Positions 1 to 14,383 of a stretch of 64,000 bases of DNA are shown here, one piece after another; position 1 is the stretch's first letter, and each line of letters starts with the position of its first letter. The position numbers and the translations under genes are program-made. Under the pieces are notes generated by a model that worked only from the letters and a program-made list of their open reading frames with translations, was not told where the DNA came from and ran no database searches. The DNA is taken from positions 7,706,501 through 7,770,500 of the forward strand of contig CANUEZ040000159.1 in assembly GCA_948099385.1 (NCBI GenBank). The letters are read 5' to 3'. Source of the stretch: Fasciola hepatica (Eukaryota > Platyhelminthes > Trematoda > Plagiorchiida > Fasciolidae).

Positions 1-306
1 ACTAAGTAATATCATCATGAACGCTTCCACATGCAGCCTCGTGGTTCGTTCGGTTACCAGTGACCCACACACGAATAACTATGAAAAATCACACTTCTCA
101 TTCATTTGTCCACTCCAAAATAAACAATATCCATTCACACTACACACCATTCAACATTAGATCCTACTGAACATATAACATCCGAGTGTACAACTATGAA
201 CACGAGTGGCCAGACGAGTACACACCACACATACCTCACGACCGAAAAGACAAGAGCAAAACACATAGTGTGCTTCCCGCAACACATTCTATCCAAACAA
301 ATACAT
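1..306 (+). repeat. Reference monomer of the 306-bp satellite
   Basis: Composition is A 113, C 88, G 38, T 67 (41% GC), with 11 CpG. Recurring variant sites, numbered within the monomer, are: 9 A/C; 22 C/A; 23 G/A; 27 C/G; 41-43 GTT, GTG or AAT; 67 A/T; 79 C/T; 85 A/G with 89 T/C; 94 C/A; 116 C/A; 137 A/G; 138 C/T; 143 C/T; 147 C/T; 158 T/G; 166 A/G; 170 A/C; 175 A/G; 183 C/T; 186 G/C/A; 188 G/C; 191 C/T; 197 T/C; 200 A/T; 218 G/A; 226 C/T with 229 A/G; 247 A/T; 273 C/A; 280 C/A with 284 A/G; 291 A/C. Positions 52-66 hardly vary. A TGGCCA palindrome sits near 207 and a short CACA-TAG-TGTG dyad at 262-272. No promoter, Pol III box or internal sub-repeat is convincing. Confidence 0.95.
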
Positions 307-918
307 ACTAAGTAATATCATCATGAACGCTTCCACATGCAGCCTCGTTGTTCGTTCGGTTACCAGTGACCCACACACGAATAATTATGAAAAATCACAC
401 TTCTCATTCATTTGTCCACTCCAAAATAAACAATATCCATTCACACTACACACCATTCAACATTAGATCCTACTGAACATATAACATCCGAGTGTACAAC
501 TATGAACACGAGTGGCCAGACGAGTACACACCACACATACCTCACGACCGAATAGACAAGAGCAAAACACATAGTGTGCTTCCCGCAACACATTCTATCC
601 AAACAAATACATACTAAGTAATATCATCATGAACGCTTGCACATGCAGCCTCAATGTTCGTTCGGTTACCAGTGACCCACACACGAATAACTATGAAAAA
701 TCACACTTCTCATTCATTTGTCCACTCCAAAATAAACAATATCCATTCACACTACACACCATTCAACATAAGATCCTGCTGAACATATAACATCCGAGTG
801 TACAACTATGAACACGAGTGGCCAGACGAGTACACACCACACATACCTCACGACCGAAAAGACAAGAGCAAAACACATAGTGTGCTTCCCGCAACACATT
901 CTATCCAAACAAATACAT
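1..918 (+). repeat. Three left-edge monomers, no resolved HOR
   Basis: All three are type 1 at 226/229. They differ at 41-43 (GTG, GTT, AAT), 79 and 247. The third carries the rare CATAAG form at 158 and G at 166. No higher-order period is visible within the window because upstream sequence is missing. Confidence 0.85.
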
Positions 919-3900
919 ACTAAGTAATATCATCATGAACGCTTCCACATGCAGCCTCAATGTTCGTTCGGTTACCAGTGACCCACACACGAATAACTAT
1001 GAAAAATCACACTTCTCATTCATTTGTCCACTCCAAAATAAACAATATCCATTCACACTACACACCATTCAACATTAGATCCTGCTGAACATATAACATC
1101 CGAGTGTACAACTATGAACACGAGTGGCCAGACGAGTACACACCACACATACCTCGCGACCGAAAAGACAAGAGCAAAACACATAGTGTGCTTCCCGCAA
1201 CACATTCTATCCAAACAAATACATACTAAGTAATATCATCATGAACGCTTCCACATGCAGCCTCAATGTTCGTTCGGTTACCAGTGACCCACACACGAAT
1301 AATTATGAAAAATCACACTTCTCATTCATTTGTCCACTCCAAAATAAACAATATCCATTCACACTACACACCATTCAACATTAGATCCTACTGAACATAT
1401 AACATCCGAGTGTATAACTATGAACACGAGTGGCCAGACGAGTACACACCACACATACCTCACGACCGAAAAGACAAGAGCAAAACACATAGTGTGCTTC
1501 CCGCAACACATTCTATCCAAACAAATACATACTAAGTAATATCATCATGAACGCTTGCACATGCAGCCTCAATGTTCGTTCGGTTACCAGTGACCCACAC
1601 ACGAATAACTATGAAAAATCACACTTCTCATTCATTTGTCCACTCCAAAATAAACAATATCCATTCACACTACACACCATTCAACATTAGATCCTACTGA
1701 ACATATAACATCCGAGTGTACAACTATGAACACGAGTGGCCAGACGAGTACACACCACACATACCTCACGACCGAAAAGACAAGAGCAAAACACATAGTG
1801 TGCTTCCCGCAACACATTCTATCCAAACAAATACATACTAAGTAATATCATCATGAAAGCTTCCACATGCAGCCTCGTTGTTCATTCGGTTACCAGTGAC
1901 CCACACACGAATAACTATGAAAAATCACACTTCTCATTCATTTGTCCACTCCAAAATAAACAATATCCATTCACACTACACACCATTCAACATTAGATCC
2001 TACTGAACATATAACATCCGAGTCTACAACTATGAACACGAGTGGCCAGACGAATACACACCACACATACCTCACGACCGAAAAGACAAGAGCAAAACAC
2101 ATAGTGTGCTTCCCGCAACACATTCTATCCAAACAAATACATACTAAGTAATATCATCATGAACGCTTCCACATGCAGCCTCAATGTTCGTTCGGTTACC
2201 AGTGACCCACACACGAATAACTATGAAAAATCACACTTCTCATTCATTTGTCCAATCCAAAATAAACAATATCCATTCACACTACACACCATTCAACATT
2301 AGATCCTGCTGAACATATAACATCCGAGTGTACAACTATGAACACGAGTGGCCAGACGAGTACACACCACACATACCTCACGACCGAAAAGACAAGAGCA
2401 AAACACATAGTGTGCTTCCCGCAACACATTCTATCCAAACAAATACATACTAAGTAATATCATCATGAAAGCTTGCACATGCAGCCTCGTTGTTCATTCG
2501 GTTACCAGTGACCCACACACGAATAACTATGAAAAATCACACTTCTCATTCATTTGTCCACTCCAAAATAAACAATATCCTTTCACACTACACACCATTC
2601 AACATTAGATCCTACTGAACATATAACATCCGAGTGTATAACTATGAACACGAGTGGCCAGACGAATACACACCACACATACCTCAGGACCGAAAAGACA
2701 AGAGCAAAACACATAGTGTGCTTCCCGCAACACATTCTATCCAAACAAATACATACTAAGTAATATCATCATGAACGCTTCCACATGCAGCCTCAATGTT
2801 CGTTCGGTTACCAGTGACCCACACACGAATAACTATGAAAAATCACACTTCTCATTCATTTGTCCACTCCAAAATAAACAATATCCATTCACACTACACA
2901 CCATTCAACATTAGATCCTGCTGAACATATAACATCCGAGTGTACAACTATGAACACGAGTGGCCAGACGAGTACACACCACACATACCTCACGACCGAA
3001 AAGACAAGAGCAAAACACATAGTGTGCTTCCCGCAACACATTCTATCCAAACAAATACATACTAAGTAATATCATCATGAACGCTTCCACATGCAGCCTC
3101 AATGTTCGTTCGGTTACCAGTGACCCACACACGAATAATTATGAAAAATCACACTTCTCATTCATTTGTCCACTCCAAAATAAACAATATCCATTCACAC
3201 TACACACCATTCAACATTAGATCCTACTGAACATATAACATCCGAGTGTATAACTATGAACACGAGTGGCCAGACGAGTACACACCACACATACCTCACG
3301 ACCGAAAAGACAAGAGCAAAACACATAGTGTGCTTCCCGCAACACATTCTATCCAAACAAATACATACTAAGTAATATCATCATGAACGCTTGCACATGC
3401 AGCCTCGTGGTTCGTTCGGTTACCAGTGACCCACACACGAATAACTATGAAAAATCACACTTCTCATTCATTTGTCCACTCCAAAATAAACAATATCCAT
3501 TCACACTACACACCATTCAACATTAGATCCTACTGAACATATAACATCCGAGTGTACAACTATGAACACGAGTGGCCAGACGAGTACACACCACACATAC
3601 CTCACGACCGAAAAGACAAGAGCAAAACACATAGTGTGCTTCCCGCAACACATTCTATCCAAACAAATACATACTAAGTAATATCATCATGAAAGCTTCC
3701 ACATGCAGCCTCGTTGTTCATTCGGTTACCAGTGACCCACACACGAATAACTATGAAAAATCACACTTCTCATTCATTTGTCCACTCCAAAATAAACAAT
3801 ATCCATTCACACTACACACCATTCAACATTAGATCCTACTGAACATATAACATCCGAGTGTATAACTATGAACACGAGTGGCCAGACGAATACACACCAC

Positions 3901-4590
3901 ACATACCTCACGACCGAAAAGACAAGAGCAAAACACATAGTGTGCTTCCCGCAACACATTCTATCCAAACAAATACATACTAAGTAATATCATCATGAAC
4001 GCTTCCACATGCAGCCTCAATGTTCGTTCGGTTACCAGTGACCCACACACGAATAACTATGAAAAATCACACTTCTCATTCATTTGTCCAATCCAAAATA
4101 AACAATATCCATTCACACTACACACCATTCAACATTAGATCCTACTGCACATATAACATCCGAGTGTACAACTATGAACACGAGTGGCCAGACGAGTACA
4201 CACCACACATACCTCACGACCGAAAAGACAAGAGCAAAACACATAGTGTGCTTCCCGCAACACATTCTATCCAAACAAATACATACTAAGTAATATCATC
4301 ATGAAAGCTTGCACATGCAGCCTCGTTGTTCATTCGGTTACCAGTGACCCACACACGAATAACTATGAAAAATCACACTTCTCATTCATTTGTCCACTCC
4401 AAAATAAACAATATCCTTTCACACTACACACCATTCAACATTAGATCCTACTGAACATATAACATCCGAGTGTATAACTATGAACACGAGTGGCCAGACG
4501 AATACACACCACACATACCTCAGGACCGAAAAGACAAGAGCAAAACACATAGTGTGCTTCCCGCAACACATTCTATCCAAACAAATACAT
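919..4590 (+). repeat. Higher-order repeat: two copies of a 6-monomer unit (1836 bp)
   Basis: Units are 919-2754 and 2755-4590. Marker monomers recur six positions apart: G at 166 (919 and 2755, again at 4591); T79 with T191 (1225 and 3061); an AAGCTT plus GAATAC pair (1837 and 3673); CAATCC at 111-116 (2143 and 3979); and an AAGCTT, CCTTTC, CCTCAGGACC monomer (2449 and 4285). By eye the two units differ at about 8 positions, close to 99.6% identity, which indicates a recent segmental duplication within the array. Every monomer here is type 1 at 226/229. Confidence 0.9.
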
Positions 4591-4896
4591 ACTAAGTAAT
4601 ATCATCATGAACGCTTCCACATGCAGCCTCAATGTTCGTTCGGTTACCAGTGACCCACACACGAATAACTATGAAAAATCACACTTCTCATTCATTTGTC
4701 CACTCCAAAATAAACAATATCCATTCACACTACACACCATTCAACATTAGATCCTGCTGAACATATAACATCCGAGTGTACAACTATGAACACGAGTGGC
4801 CAGACGAGTACACACCACACATACCTCACGACCGAAAAGACAAGAGCAAAACACATAGTGTGCTTCCCGCAACACATTCTATCCAAACAAATACAT
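4591..4896 (+). repeat. First monomer of an interrupted third 6-mer unit
   Basis: It has the same variant set as the monomer at 2755, including G at 166, but the next monomer (4897) belongs to a different subfamily. The 6-mer periodicity therefore stops here. Confidence 0.85.
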
Positions 4897-7800
4897 ACTA
4901 AGTAATATCATCATGAACGCTTGCACATGCAGCCTCAATGTTCGTTCGGTTACCAGTGACCCACACACGAATAATTATGAAAAATCACAATTCTCATTCA
5001 TTTGTCCACTCCAAAATAAACAATATCCATTCACACTACACACCATTCAACATAAGATCCTACTGAACATATAACATCCGAGTGTACAACTACGAACACG
5101 AGTGGCCAGACGAGTACACACTACGCATACCTCACGACCGAAAAGACAAGAGCAAAACACATAGTGTGAATCCTGAAACGCATTCTATCCAAACAAATAC
5201 ATACTAAGTACTATCACCATGAACGCTTGCACATGCAGCCTCGTTGTTCGTTCGGTTACCAGTGACCCACACACGAATAACTATGAAAAATCACACTTCT
5301 CATTCATTTGTCCACACCAAAATAAACAATATCCATTCACACTACACACCATTCAACATTAGATCCTACTGAACATATAACATCCGAGTGTACAACTATT
5401 AACACGAGTGGCCAGACGAGTACACACCACACATACCTCACGACCGAAAAGACAAGAGCAAAACACATAGTGTGCTTCCCGCAACACATTCTATCCAAAC
5501 AAATACATACTAAGTAATATCATCATGAAAGCTTGCACATGCAGCCTCGTTGTTCATTCGGTTACCAGTGACCCACACACGAATAACTATGAAAAATCAC
5601 ACTTCTCATTCATTTGTCCACTCCAAAATAAACAATATCCATTCACACTACACACCATTCAACATTAGATACTACTGAACATATAACATCCGAGTGTACA
5701 ACTATGAACACGAGTGGCCAGACGAGTACACACCACACATACCTCACGACCGAAAACACAAGAGCAAAACACATAGTGTGATTCCCGAAACGCATTCTAT
5801 CCAAACAAATACATACTAAGTACTATCACCATGAACGCTTCCACATGCAGCCTCGTTGTTCGTTCGGTTACCAGTGACCCACACACGAATAACTATGAAA
5901 AATCACACTTCTCATTCATTTGTCCACTCCAAAATAAACAATATCCATTCACACTACACACCATTCAACATTAGATCCTACTGAACATATAACATCCGAG
6001 TGTACAACTATGAACACGAGTGGCCAAACGAGTACACACTACGCATACCTCACGATCGAAAAGACAAGAGCAAAACACATAGTGTGATTCCCGAAACGCA
6101 TTCTATCCAAACAAATACATACTAAGTAATATCATCATGAACGCTTGCACATGCAGCCTCGTTGTTCGTTCGGTTACCAGTGACCCACACACGAATAACT
6201 ATGAAAAATCACAATTCTCATTCATTCGTCCACTCCAAAATAAACAATATCCATTCACACTACACACCATTCAACATTAGATCCTACTGAACATATAACA
6301 TCCGAGTCTACAACTATGAACACGAGTGGCCAGACGAGTACACACTACGCATACCTCACGACCGAAAAGACAAGAGCAAAACACATAGTGTGATTCCCGC
6401 AACACATTCTATCCAAACAAATACATATTAAGTAATATCATCATGAACGCTTGCACATGCAGCCTCAATGTTCGTTCGGTTACCAGTGACCCACACACGA
6501 ATAACTATGAAAAATCACAATTCTCATTCATTTGTCCACTCCAAAATAAACAATATCCATTCATACTACACACCATTCAACATTAGATCCTACTGAACAT
6601 ATAACATCCGAGTGTACAACTATGATCACGAGTGGCCAGACGAGTACACACCACACATACCTCACGACCGAATAGACAAGAGCAAAACACATAGTGTGAT
6701 TCCCGCAACACATTCTATCCAAACAAATACATACTAAGTAATATCATCATGAACGCTTGCACATGCAGCCTCGTTGTTCGTTCGGTTACCAGTGACCCAC
6801 ACACGAATAACTATGAAAAATCACACTTCTCATTCATTTGTCCACTCCAAAATAAACAATATCCATTCACACTACACACCATTCAACATTAGATCCTACT
6901 GAACATATAACATCCGAGTGTACAACTATGAACACGACTTGCCAGACGAGTACACACTACGCATACCTCACGACCGAAAAGACAAGAGCAAAACACATAG
7001 TGTGATTCCCGAAACGCATTCTATCCAATCAAATGCATACTAAGTACTATCATCATGAACGCTTGCAAATGCAGCCTCGTTGTTCGTTCGGTTACCAGTG
7101 ACCCACACACGAATAACTATGAAAAATCACACTTCTCATTCATTTGTCCACTCCAAAATAAACAATATCCATTCACACTACACACCATTCAACATTAGAT
7201 CCTACTGAACATATAACATCCGAGTCTACAACTATGAACACGAGTGGCCAGACGAGTACACACCACACATACCTCACGACCGAATAGAGAAGAGCAAAAC
7301 ACATAGTGTGCTTCCCGCAACACATTCTATCCAAACAAATACATACTAAGTAATATCATCATGAACGCTTGCACATGCAGCCTCAATGTTCGTTCGGTTA
7401 CCAGTGACCCACACACGAATAACTATGAAAAATCACACTTCTCATTCATTTGTCCACTCCAAAATAAACAATATCCATTCATACTACACACCATTCAACA
7501 TTAGATCCTACTGAACATATAACATCCGAGTGTACAACTATGATCACGAGTGGCCAGACGAGTACACACCGCACATACCTCACGACCGAATAGACAAGAG
7601 CAAAACACATAGTGTGATTCCCACAACACATTCTATCCAATTAAATACATACTAAGTAATATCATCATGAACGCTTGCAAATGCAGCCTCGTTGTTCGTT
7701 CGGTTACCAGTGACCCACACACGAATAACTATGAAAAATCACACTTCTCATTCATTTGTCCACTCCAAAATAAACAATATCCATTCACACTACACACCAT

Positions 7801-8568
7801 TCAACATTAGATCCTACTGAACATATAACATCCGAGTGTACAACTATGAACACGAGTGGCCAGACGAGTACACACTACGCATACCTCACGACCGAAAAGA
7901 CAAGAGCAAAACACATAGTGTGCTTCCCGCAACACATTCTATCCAAACAAATACATACTAAGTAATATCATCATGAACGCTTGCACATGCAGCCTCAATG
8001 TTCGTTCGGTTACCAGTGACCCACACACGAATAACTATGAAAAATCACACTTCTCATTCATTTGTCCACTCCAAAATAAACAATATCCATTCATACCACA
8101 CACCATTCAACATTAGATCCTACTGAACATATAACATCCGAGTGTACAACTATGATCACGAGTGGCCAGTTGAGTACACACCACACATACCTCACGACCG
8201 AATAGACAAGAGCAAAACACATAGTGTGATTCCCGCAACACATTCTATCCAAACAAATACATACTAAGTAATATCATCATGAACGCTTGCACATGCAGCC
8301 TCAATGTTCGTTCGGTTACCAGTGACCCACACACGAATAACTATGAAAAATCACACTTCTCATTCATTTGTCCACTCCTAAATAAACAATATCCATTCAC
8401 ACTACACACCATTCAACATTAGATCCTACTGAACATATAACATCCGAGTGTACAACTATGAACACGAGTGGCCAGACGAGTACACACCACACATACCTCA
8501 CGACCGAAAAGACAAGAGCAAAACACATAGTGTGCTTCCCGCAACACATTCTATCCAAACAAATACAT
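4897..8568 (+). repeat. Mixed-subfamily stretch (12 monomers)
   Basis: The first type 2 monomers (226T/229G) of the window appear here, intermingled with type 1. The 273A/280A/284G 3' end (ATTCCCGAAACGC) also appears. The monomer at 4897 is unusual, reading GAATCCTGAAACGC near its 3' end. Those at 5203 and 5815 carry C at 9 with ATCACCATG. The T138 form (TTCATAC) recurs at 6427, 7345 and 7957. No exact higher-order period holds. Confidence 0.8.
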
Positions 8569-11016
8569 ACTAAGTAATATCATCATGAACGCTTGCACAT
8601 GCAGCCTCAATGTTCGTTCGGTTACCAGTGACCCACACACGAATAACTATGAAAAATCACACTTCTCATTCATTTGTCCACTCCAAAATAAACAATATCC
8701 ATTCACACTACACACCATTTAACATTAGATCCTACTGCACATATAACATCCGAGTGTACAACTATGATCACGAGTGGCCAGACGAGTACACACCACACAT
8801 ACCTCACGACCGAAAAGACAAGAGCAAAACACATAGTGTGCTTCCCGCAACACATTCTATCCAAACAAATACATACTAAGTAATATCATCATGAACGCTT
8901 GCACATGCAGCCTCAATGTTCGTTCGGTTACCAGTGACCCACACACGAATAACTATGAAAAATCACACTTCTCATTCATTTGTCCACTCCAAAATAAACA
9001 ATATCCATTCACACTACACACCATTCAACATTAGATCCTACTGAACATATAACATCCGAGTCTACAACTATGAACACGAGTGGCCAGATGAGTACACACC
9101 ACACATACCTCACGACCGAAAAGACAAGAGCAAAACACATAGTGTGATTCCCGCAACACATTCTATCCAAACAAATACATACTAAGTAATATCATCATGA
9201 ACACTTGCACATGCAGCATCGTTGTTCGTTCGGTTACCAGTGACCCACACACGAATAACTATGAAAAATCACACTTCTCATTCATTTGTCCACTCCAAAA
9301 TAAACAATATCCATTCACACTACACACCATTCAACATTAGATCCTACTGAACATATAACATCCGAGTGTACAACTATGAACACGACTTGCCAGACGAGTA
9401 CACACTACGCATACCTCACGACCGAAAAGACAAGAGCAAAACACATAGTGTGCTTCCCGCAACACATTCTATCCAAACAAATACATACTAAGTAATATCA
9501 TCATGAACGCTTGCACATGCAGCCTCAATGTTTGTTCGGTTACCAGTGACCCACACACGAATAACTATGAAAAATCACACTTCTCATTCATTTGTCCACT
9601 CCAAAATAAACAATATCCATTCATACTACACACCATTCAACATTAGATCCTACTGAACATATAACATCCGAGTGTATAACTATGAACACGAGTGGCCAGA
9701 CGAGTACACACCACACATACCTCACGACCGAAAAGACAAGAGCAAAACACATAGTGTGCTTCCCGCAACACATTCTATCCAAACAAATACATACTAAGTA
9801 ATATCATCATGAACGCTTGCACATGCAGCCTCAATGTTCGTTCGGTTACCAGTGACCCACACACGAATAACTATGAAAAATCACACTTCTCATTCATTTG
9901 TCCACTCCAAAATAAACAATATCCATTCACACTACACACCATTTAACATTAGATCCTACTGCACATATAACATCCGAGTGTACAACTATGATCACGAGTG
10001 GCCAGACGAGTACACACCACACATACCTCACGACCGAATAGACAAGAGCAAAACACATAGTGTGCTTCCCGCAACACATTCTATCCAAACAAATACATAC
10101 TAAGTAATGTCATCATGAACGCTTGCACATGCAGCCTCAATGTTCGTTCGGTTACCAGTGACCCACACACGAATAACTATGAAAAATCACACTTCTCATT
10201 CATTTGTCCACTCCAAAATAAACAATATCCATTCACACTACACACCATTCAACATTAGATCCTACTGAACATATAACATCCGAGTGTACAACTATGAACA
10301 CGAGTGGCCAGACGAGTACACACCACACATACCTCACGACCGAAAAGACAAGAGCAAAACACATAGTGTGATTCCCGCAACACATTCTATCCAAACAAAT
10401 ACATACTAAGTAATATCATCATGAACACTTGCACATGCAGCCTCGTTGTTCGTTCGGTTACCAGTGACCCACACACGAATAACTATGAAAAATCACACTT
10501 CTCATTCATTTGTCCACTCCAAAATAAACAATATCCATTCACACTACACACCATTCAACATTAGATCCTACTGAACATATAACATCCGAGTGTACAACTA
10601 TGAACACGAGTGGCCAGACGAGTACACACTACGCATACCTCACGACCGAAAAGACAAGAGCAAAACACATAGTGTGATTCCCGCAACACATTCTATCCAA
10701 ACAAATACATACTAAGTAATATCATCATGAACGCTTGCACATGCAGCCTCAATGTTTGTTCGGTTACCAGTGACCCACACACGAATAACTATGAAAAATC
10801 ACACTTCTCATTCATTTGTCCACTCCAAAATAAACAATATCCATTCATACTACACACCATTCAACATTAGATCCTACTGAACATATAACATCCGAGTGTA
10901 TAACTATGAACACGAGTGGCCAGACGAGTACACACCACACATACCTCACGACCGAAAAGACAAGAGCAAAACACATAGTGTGCTTCCCGCAACACATTCT
11001 ATCCAAACAAATACAT
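8569..11016 (+). repeat. Higher-order repeat: two copies of a 4-monomer unit (1224 bp)
   Basis: Units are 8569-9792 and 9793-11016. The first monomer of each has TTTAAC at 151 and C at 170. The second has A273. The third has ACTTGC and type 2. The fourth has TTTGTTC near 46, T138 and T191. The lead monomer returns again at 11017 with some 5' changes. The two units show more point differences than the 6-mers on the left, so this duplication looks somewhat older. Confidence 0.85.
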
Positions 11017-12547
11017 ACTAAGTAATATCATCATGAACGCTTGCACATGCAGCCTCGTTGTTCGTTCGGTTACCAGTGACCCACACACGAATAACTATGA
11101 AAAATCACAATTCTCATTCATTCGTCCACTCCAAAATAAACAATATCCATTCACACTACACACCATTTAACATTAGATCCTACTGCACATATAACATCCG
11201 AGTGTACAACTATGATCACGAGTGGCCAGACGAGTACACACCACACATACCTCACGACCGAATAGACAAGAGCAAAACACATAGTGTGCTTCCCGCAACA
11301 CATTCTATCCAAACAAATACATACTAAGTAATGTCATCATGAACGCTTGCACATGCAACCTCAATGTTCGTTCGGTTACCAGTGACCCACACACGAATAA
11401 CTATGAAAAATCACACTTCTCATTCATTTGTCCACTCCAAAATAAACAATATCCATTCACACTACACACCATTCAACATTAGATCCTACTGAACATATAA
11501 CATCCGAGTGTACAACTATTAACACGAGTGGCCAGACGAGTACACACCACACATACCTCACGACCGAAAAGACAAGAGCAAAACACATAGTGTGATTCCC
11601 GCAACACATTCTATCCAAACAAATACATACTAAGTAATATCATCATGAACGCTTGCACATGCAGCCTCGTGGTTCGTTCGGTTACCAGTGACCCACACAC
11701 GAATAACTATGAAAAATCACACTTCTCATTCATTTGTCCACTCCAAAATAAACAATATCCATTCACACTACACACCATTCAACATTAGATCCTACTGAAC
11801 ATATAACATCCGAGTGTACAACTATGAACACGAGTGGCCAGACGAGTACACACCACACATACCTCACGACCGAATAGACAAGAGCAAAACACATAGTGTG
11901 CTTCCCGCAACACATTCTATCCAAACAAATACATACTAAGTAATATCATCATGAACGCTTGCACATGCAGCCTCGTTGTTCGTTCGGTTACCAGTGACCC
12001 ACACACGAATAACTATGAAAAATCACACTTCTCATTCATTTGTCCACTCCAAAATAAACAATATCCATTCACACTACACACCATTCAACATTAGATCCTA
12101 CTGAACATATAACATCCGAGTGTACAACTATTAACACGAGTGGCCAGACGAGTACACACCACACATACCTCACGACCGAAAAGACAAGAGCAAAACACAT
12201 AGTGTGCTTCCCGCAACACATTCTATCCAAACAAATACATACTAAGTAATGTCATCATGAACGCTTGCACATGCAACCTCAATGTTCGTTCGGTTACCAG
12301 TGACCCACACACGAATAACTATGAAAAATCACACTTCTCATTCATTTGTCCACTCCAAAATAAACAATATCCATTCACACTACACACCATTCAACATTAG
12401 ATCCTACTGAACATATAACATCCGAGTGTACAACTATGAACACGAGTGGCCAGACGAGTACACACCACACATACCTCACGACCGAAAAGACAAGAGCAAA
12501 AACACATAGTGTGATTCCCGCAACACATTCTATCCAAACAAATACAT
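11017..12547 (+). repeat. Five monomers: partial third 4-mer and duplicated marker
   Basis: The monomer at 11017 repeats the 4-mer lead type. Those at 11323 and 12241 share two rare changes, TAATGTC at the start and GCAACCTC near 35, so they are related by a three-monomer shift. The one at 12241 is 307 bp because of an extra A. Confidence 0.8.
12498..12502 (+). repeat. Single-base insertion, A4 to A5 run
   Basis: The normal GCAAAACAC becomes GCAAAAACAC, making this monomer 307 bp and shifting the phase of all later monomers by +1. It is the only length change in the first 35 kb. Confidence 0.95.
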
Positions 12548-13771
12548 ACTAAGTAATATCATCATGAACGCTTGCACATGCAGCCTCGTTGTTCGTTCGG
12601 TTACCAGTGACCCACACACGAATAACTATGAAAAATCACACTTCTCATTCATTTGTCCACTCCAAAATAAACAATATCCATTCACACTACACACCATTCA
12701 ACATTAGATCCTACTGAACATATAACATCCGAGTCTACAACTATGAACACGAGTGGCCAGACGAGTACACACCACACATACCTCACGACCGAAAAGACAA
12801 GAGCAAAACACATAGTGTGATTCCCGCAACACATTCTATCCAAACAAATACATACTAAGTAATATCATCATGAACACTTGCACATGCAGCCTCGTGGTTC
12901 GTTCGGTTACCAGTGACCCACACACGAATAACTATGAAAAATCACACTTCTCATTCATTTGTCCACTCCAAAATAAACAATATCCATTCACACTACACAC
13001 CATTCAACATTAGATCCTACTGAACATATAACATCCGAGTGTACAACTATGATCACGAGTGGCCAGACGAGTACACACTACGCAAACCTCACGACCGAAA
13101 AGACAAGAGCAAAACACATAGTGTGCTTCCCGCAACACATTCTATCCAAACAAATACATACTAAGTAATATCATCATGAACGCTTGCACATGCAGCCTCG
13201 TTGTTCGTTCGGTTACCAGTGACCCACACACGAATAACTATGAAAAATCACACTTCTCATTCATTTGTCCACTCCAAAATAAACAATATCCATTCACACT
13301 ACACACCATTCAACATTAGATCCTACTGAACATATAACATCCGAGTCTACAACTATGAACACGAGTGGCCAGACGAGTACACACCACACATACCTCACGA
13401 CCGAAAAGACAAGAGCAAAACACATAGTGTGATTCCCGCAACACATTCTATCCAAACAAATACATACTAAGTAATATCATCATGAACACTTGCACATGCA
13501 GCCTCGTTGTTCGTTCGGTTACCAGTGACCCACACACGAATAACTATGAAAAATCACACTTCTCATTCATTTGTCCACTCCAAAATAAACAATATCCATT
13601 CACACTACACACCATTCAACATTAGATCCTACTGAACATATAACATCCGAGTGTACAACTATGATCACGAGTGGCCAGACGTGTACACACTACGCATACC
13701 TCACGACCGAATAGACAAGAGCAAAACACATAGTGTGCTTCCCGCAACACATTCTATCCAAACAAATACAT
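12548..13771 (+). repeat. Higher-order repeat: two dimers (612 bp each)
   Basis: The monomers at 12548 and 13160 match (C188, type 1, A273). Those at 12854 and 13466 match (ACTTGC, GATCACG, type 2). Period is two monomers. Confidence 0.8.
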
Positions 13772-14383
13772 ACTAAGTAATATCATCATGAACGCTTGCA
13801 CATGCAGCCTCAATGTTCGTTCGGTTACCAGTGACCCACACACGAATAACTATGAAAAATCACACTTCTCATTCATTTGTCCACTCCAAAATAAACAATA
13901 TCCATTCACACTACACACCATTCAACATTAGATCCTACTGAACATATAACATCCGAGTGTACAACTATGAACACGAGTGGCCAGACGAGTACACACCACA
14001 CATACCTCACGACCGAAAAGACAAGAGCAAAACACATAGTGTGCTTCCCGAAACACATTCTATCCAAACAAATACATACTAAGTAATATCATAATGAACA
14101 CTTGCACATGCAGCCTCGTGGTTCGTTCGGTTACCAGTGACCCACACACGAATAACTATGAAAAATCACACTTCTCATTCATTTGTCCACTCCAAAATAA
14201 ACAATATCCATTCACACTACACACCATTCAACATTAGATCCTACTGAACATATAACATCCGAGTCTACAACTATGAACACGAGTGGCCAGACGAGTACAC
14301 ACCACACATACCTCACGACCGAAAAGACAAGAGCAAAACACATAGTGTGCTTCCCGCAACACATTCTATCCAAACAAATACAT
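13772..14383 (+). repeat. Two type 1 monomers between dimer blocks
   Basis: The first ends CCCGAAACAC, a variant with A280 but not G284. The second begins with TCATAATG instead of TCATCATG and carries C188. Neither fits the adjacent dimers. Confidence 0.75.

Noticed and set aside
1..306. tRNA-derived or Pol III promoter (B box GGTTCGANTCC)
   Set aside because: Only the GGTTCG half matches, and only in copies with GTGG at 41-44. The second half does not fit and no A box lies upstream.
1..306. Internal sub-repeat, for example a 153-bp or 115-bp half-unit
   Set aside because: AACTATGAA occurs at 77 and 192 and TCC/AAA-rich segments recur near 114 and 292, but the similarity does not extend. 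No consistent internal period is visible.
1..306. Phased A-tracts causing DNA curvature
   Set aside because: A runs at 84, 117, 122, 245, 258, 295 and 299 are not spaced at about 10.5 bp. A curvature calculation would be needed to claim bending.
4020..11327. Four 89-codon plus-strand open frames (4020, 8610, 9834, 11058) as protein genes
   Set aside because: Each spans almost one monomer and ends at the TAA in the next unit's start. It is open only where TGA became TGC (position 170). The rest of the array carries the stop. No ribosome site, promoter or domain.
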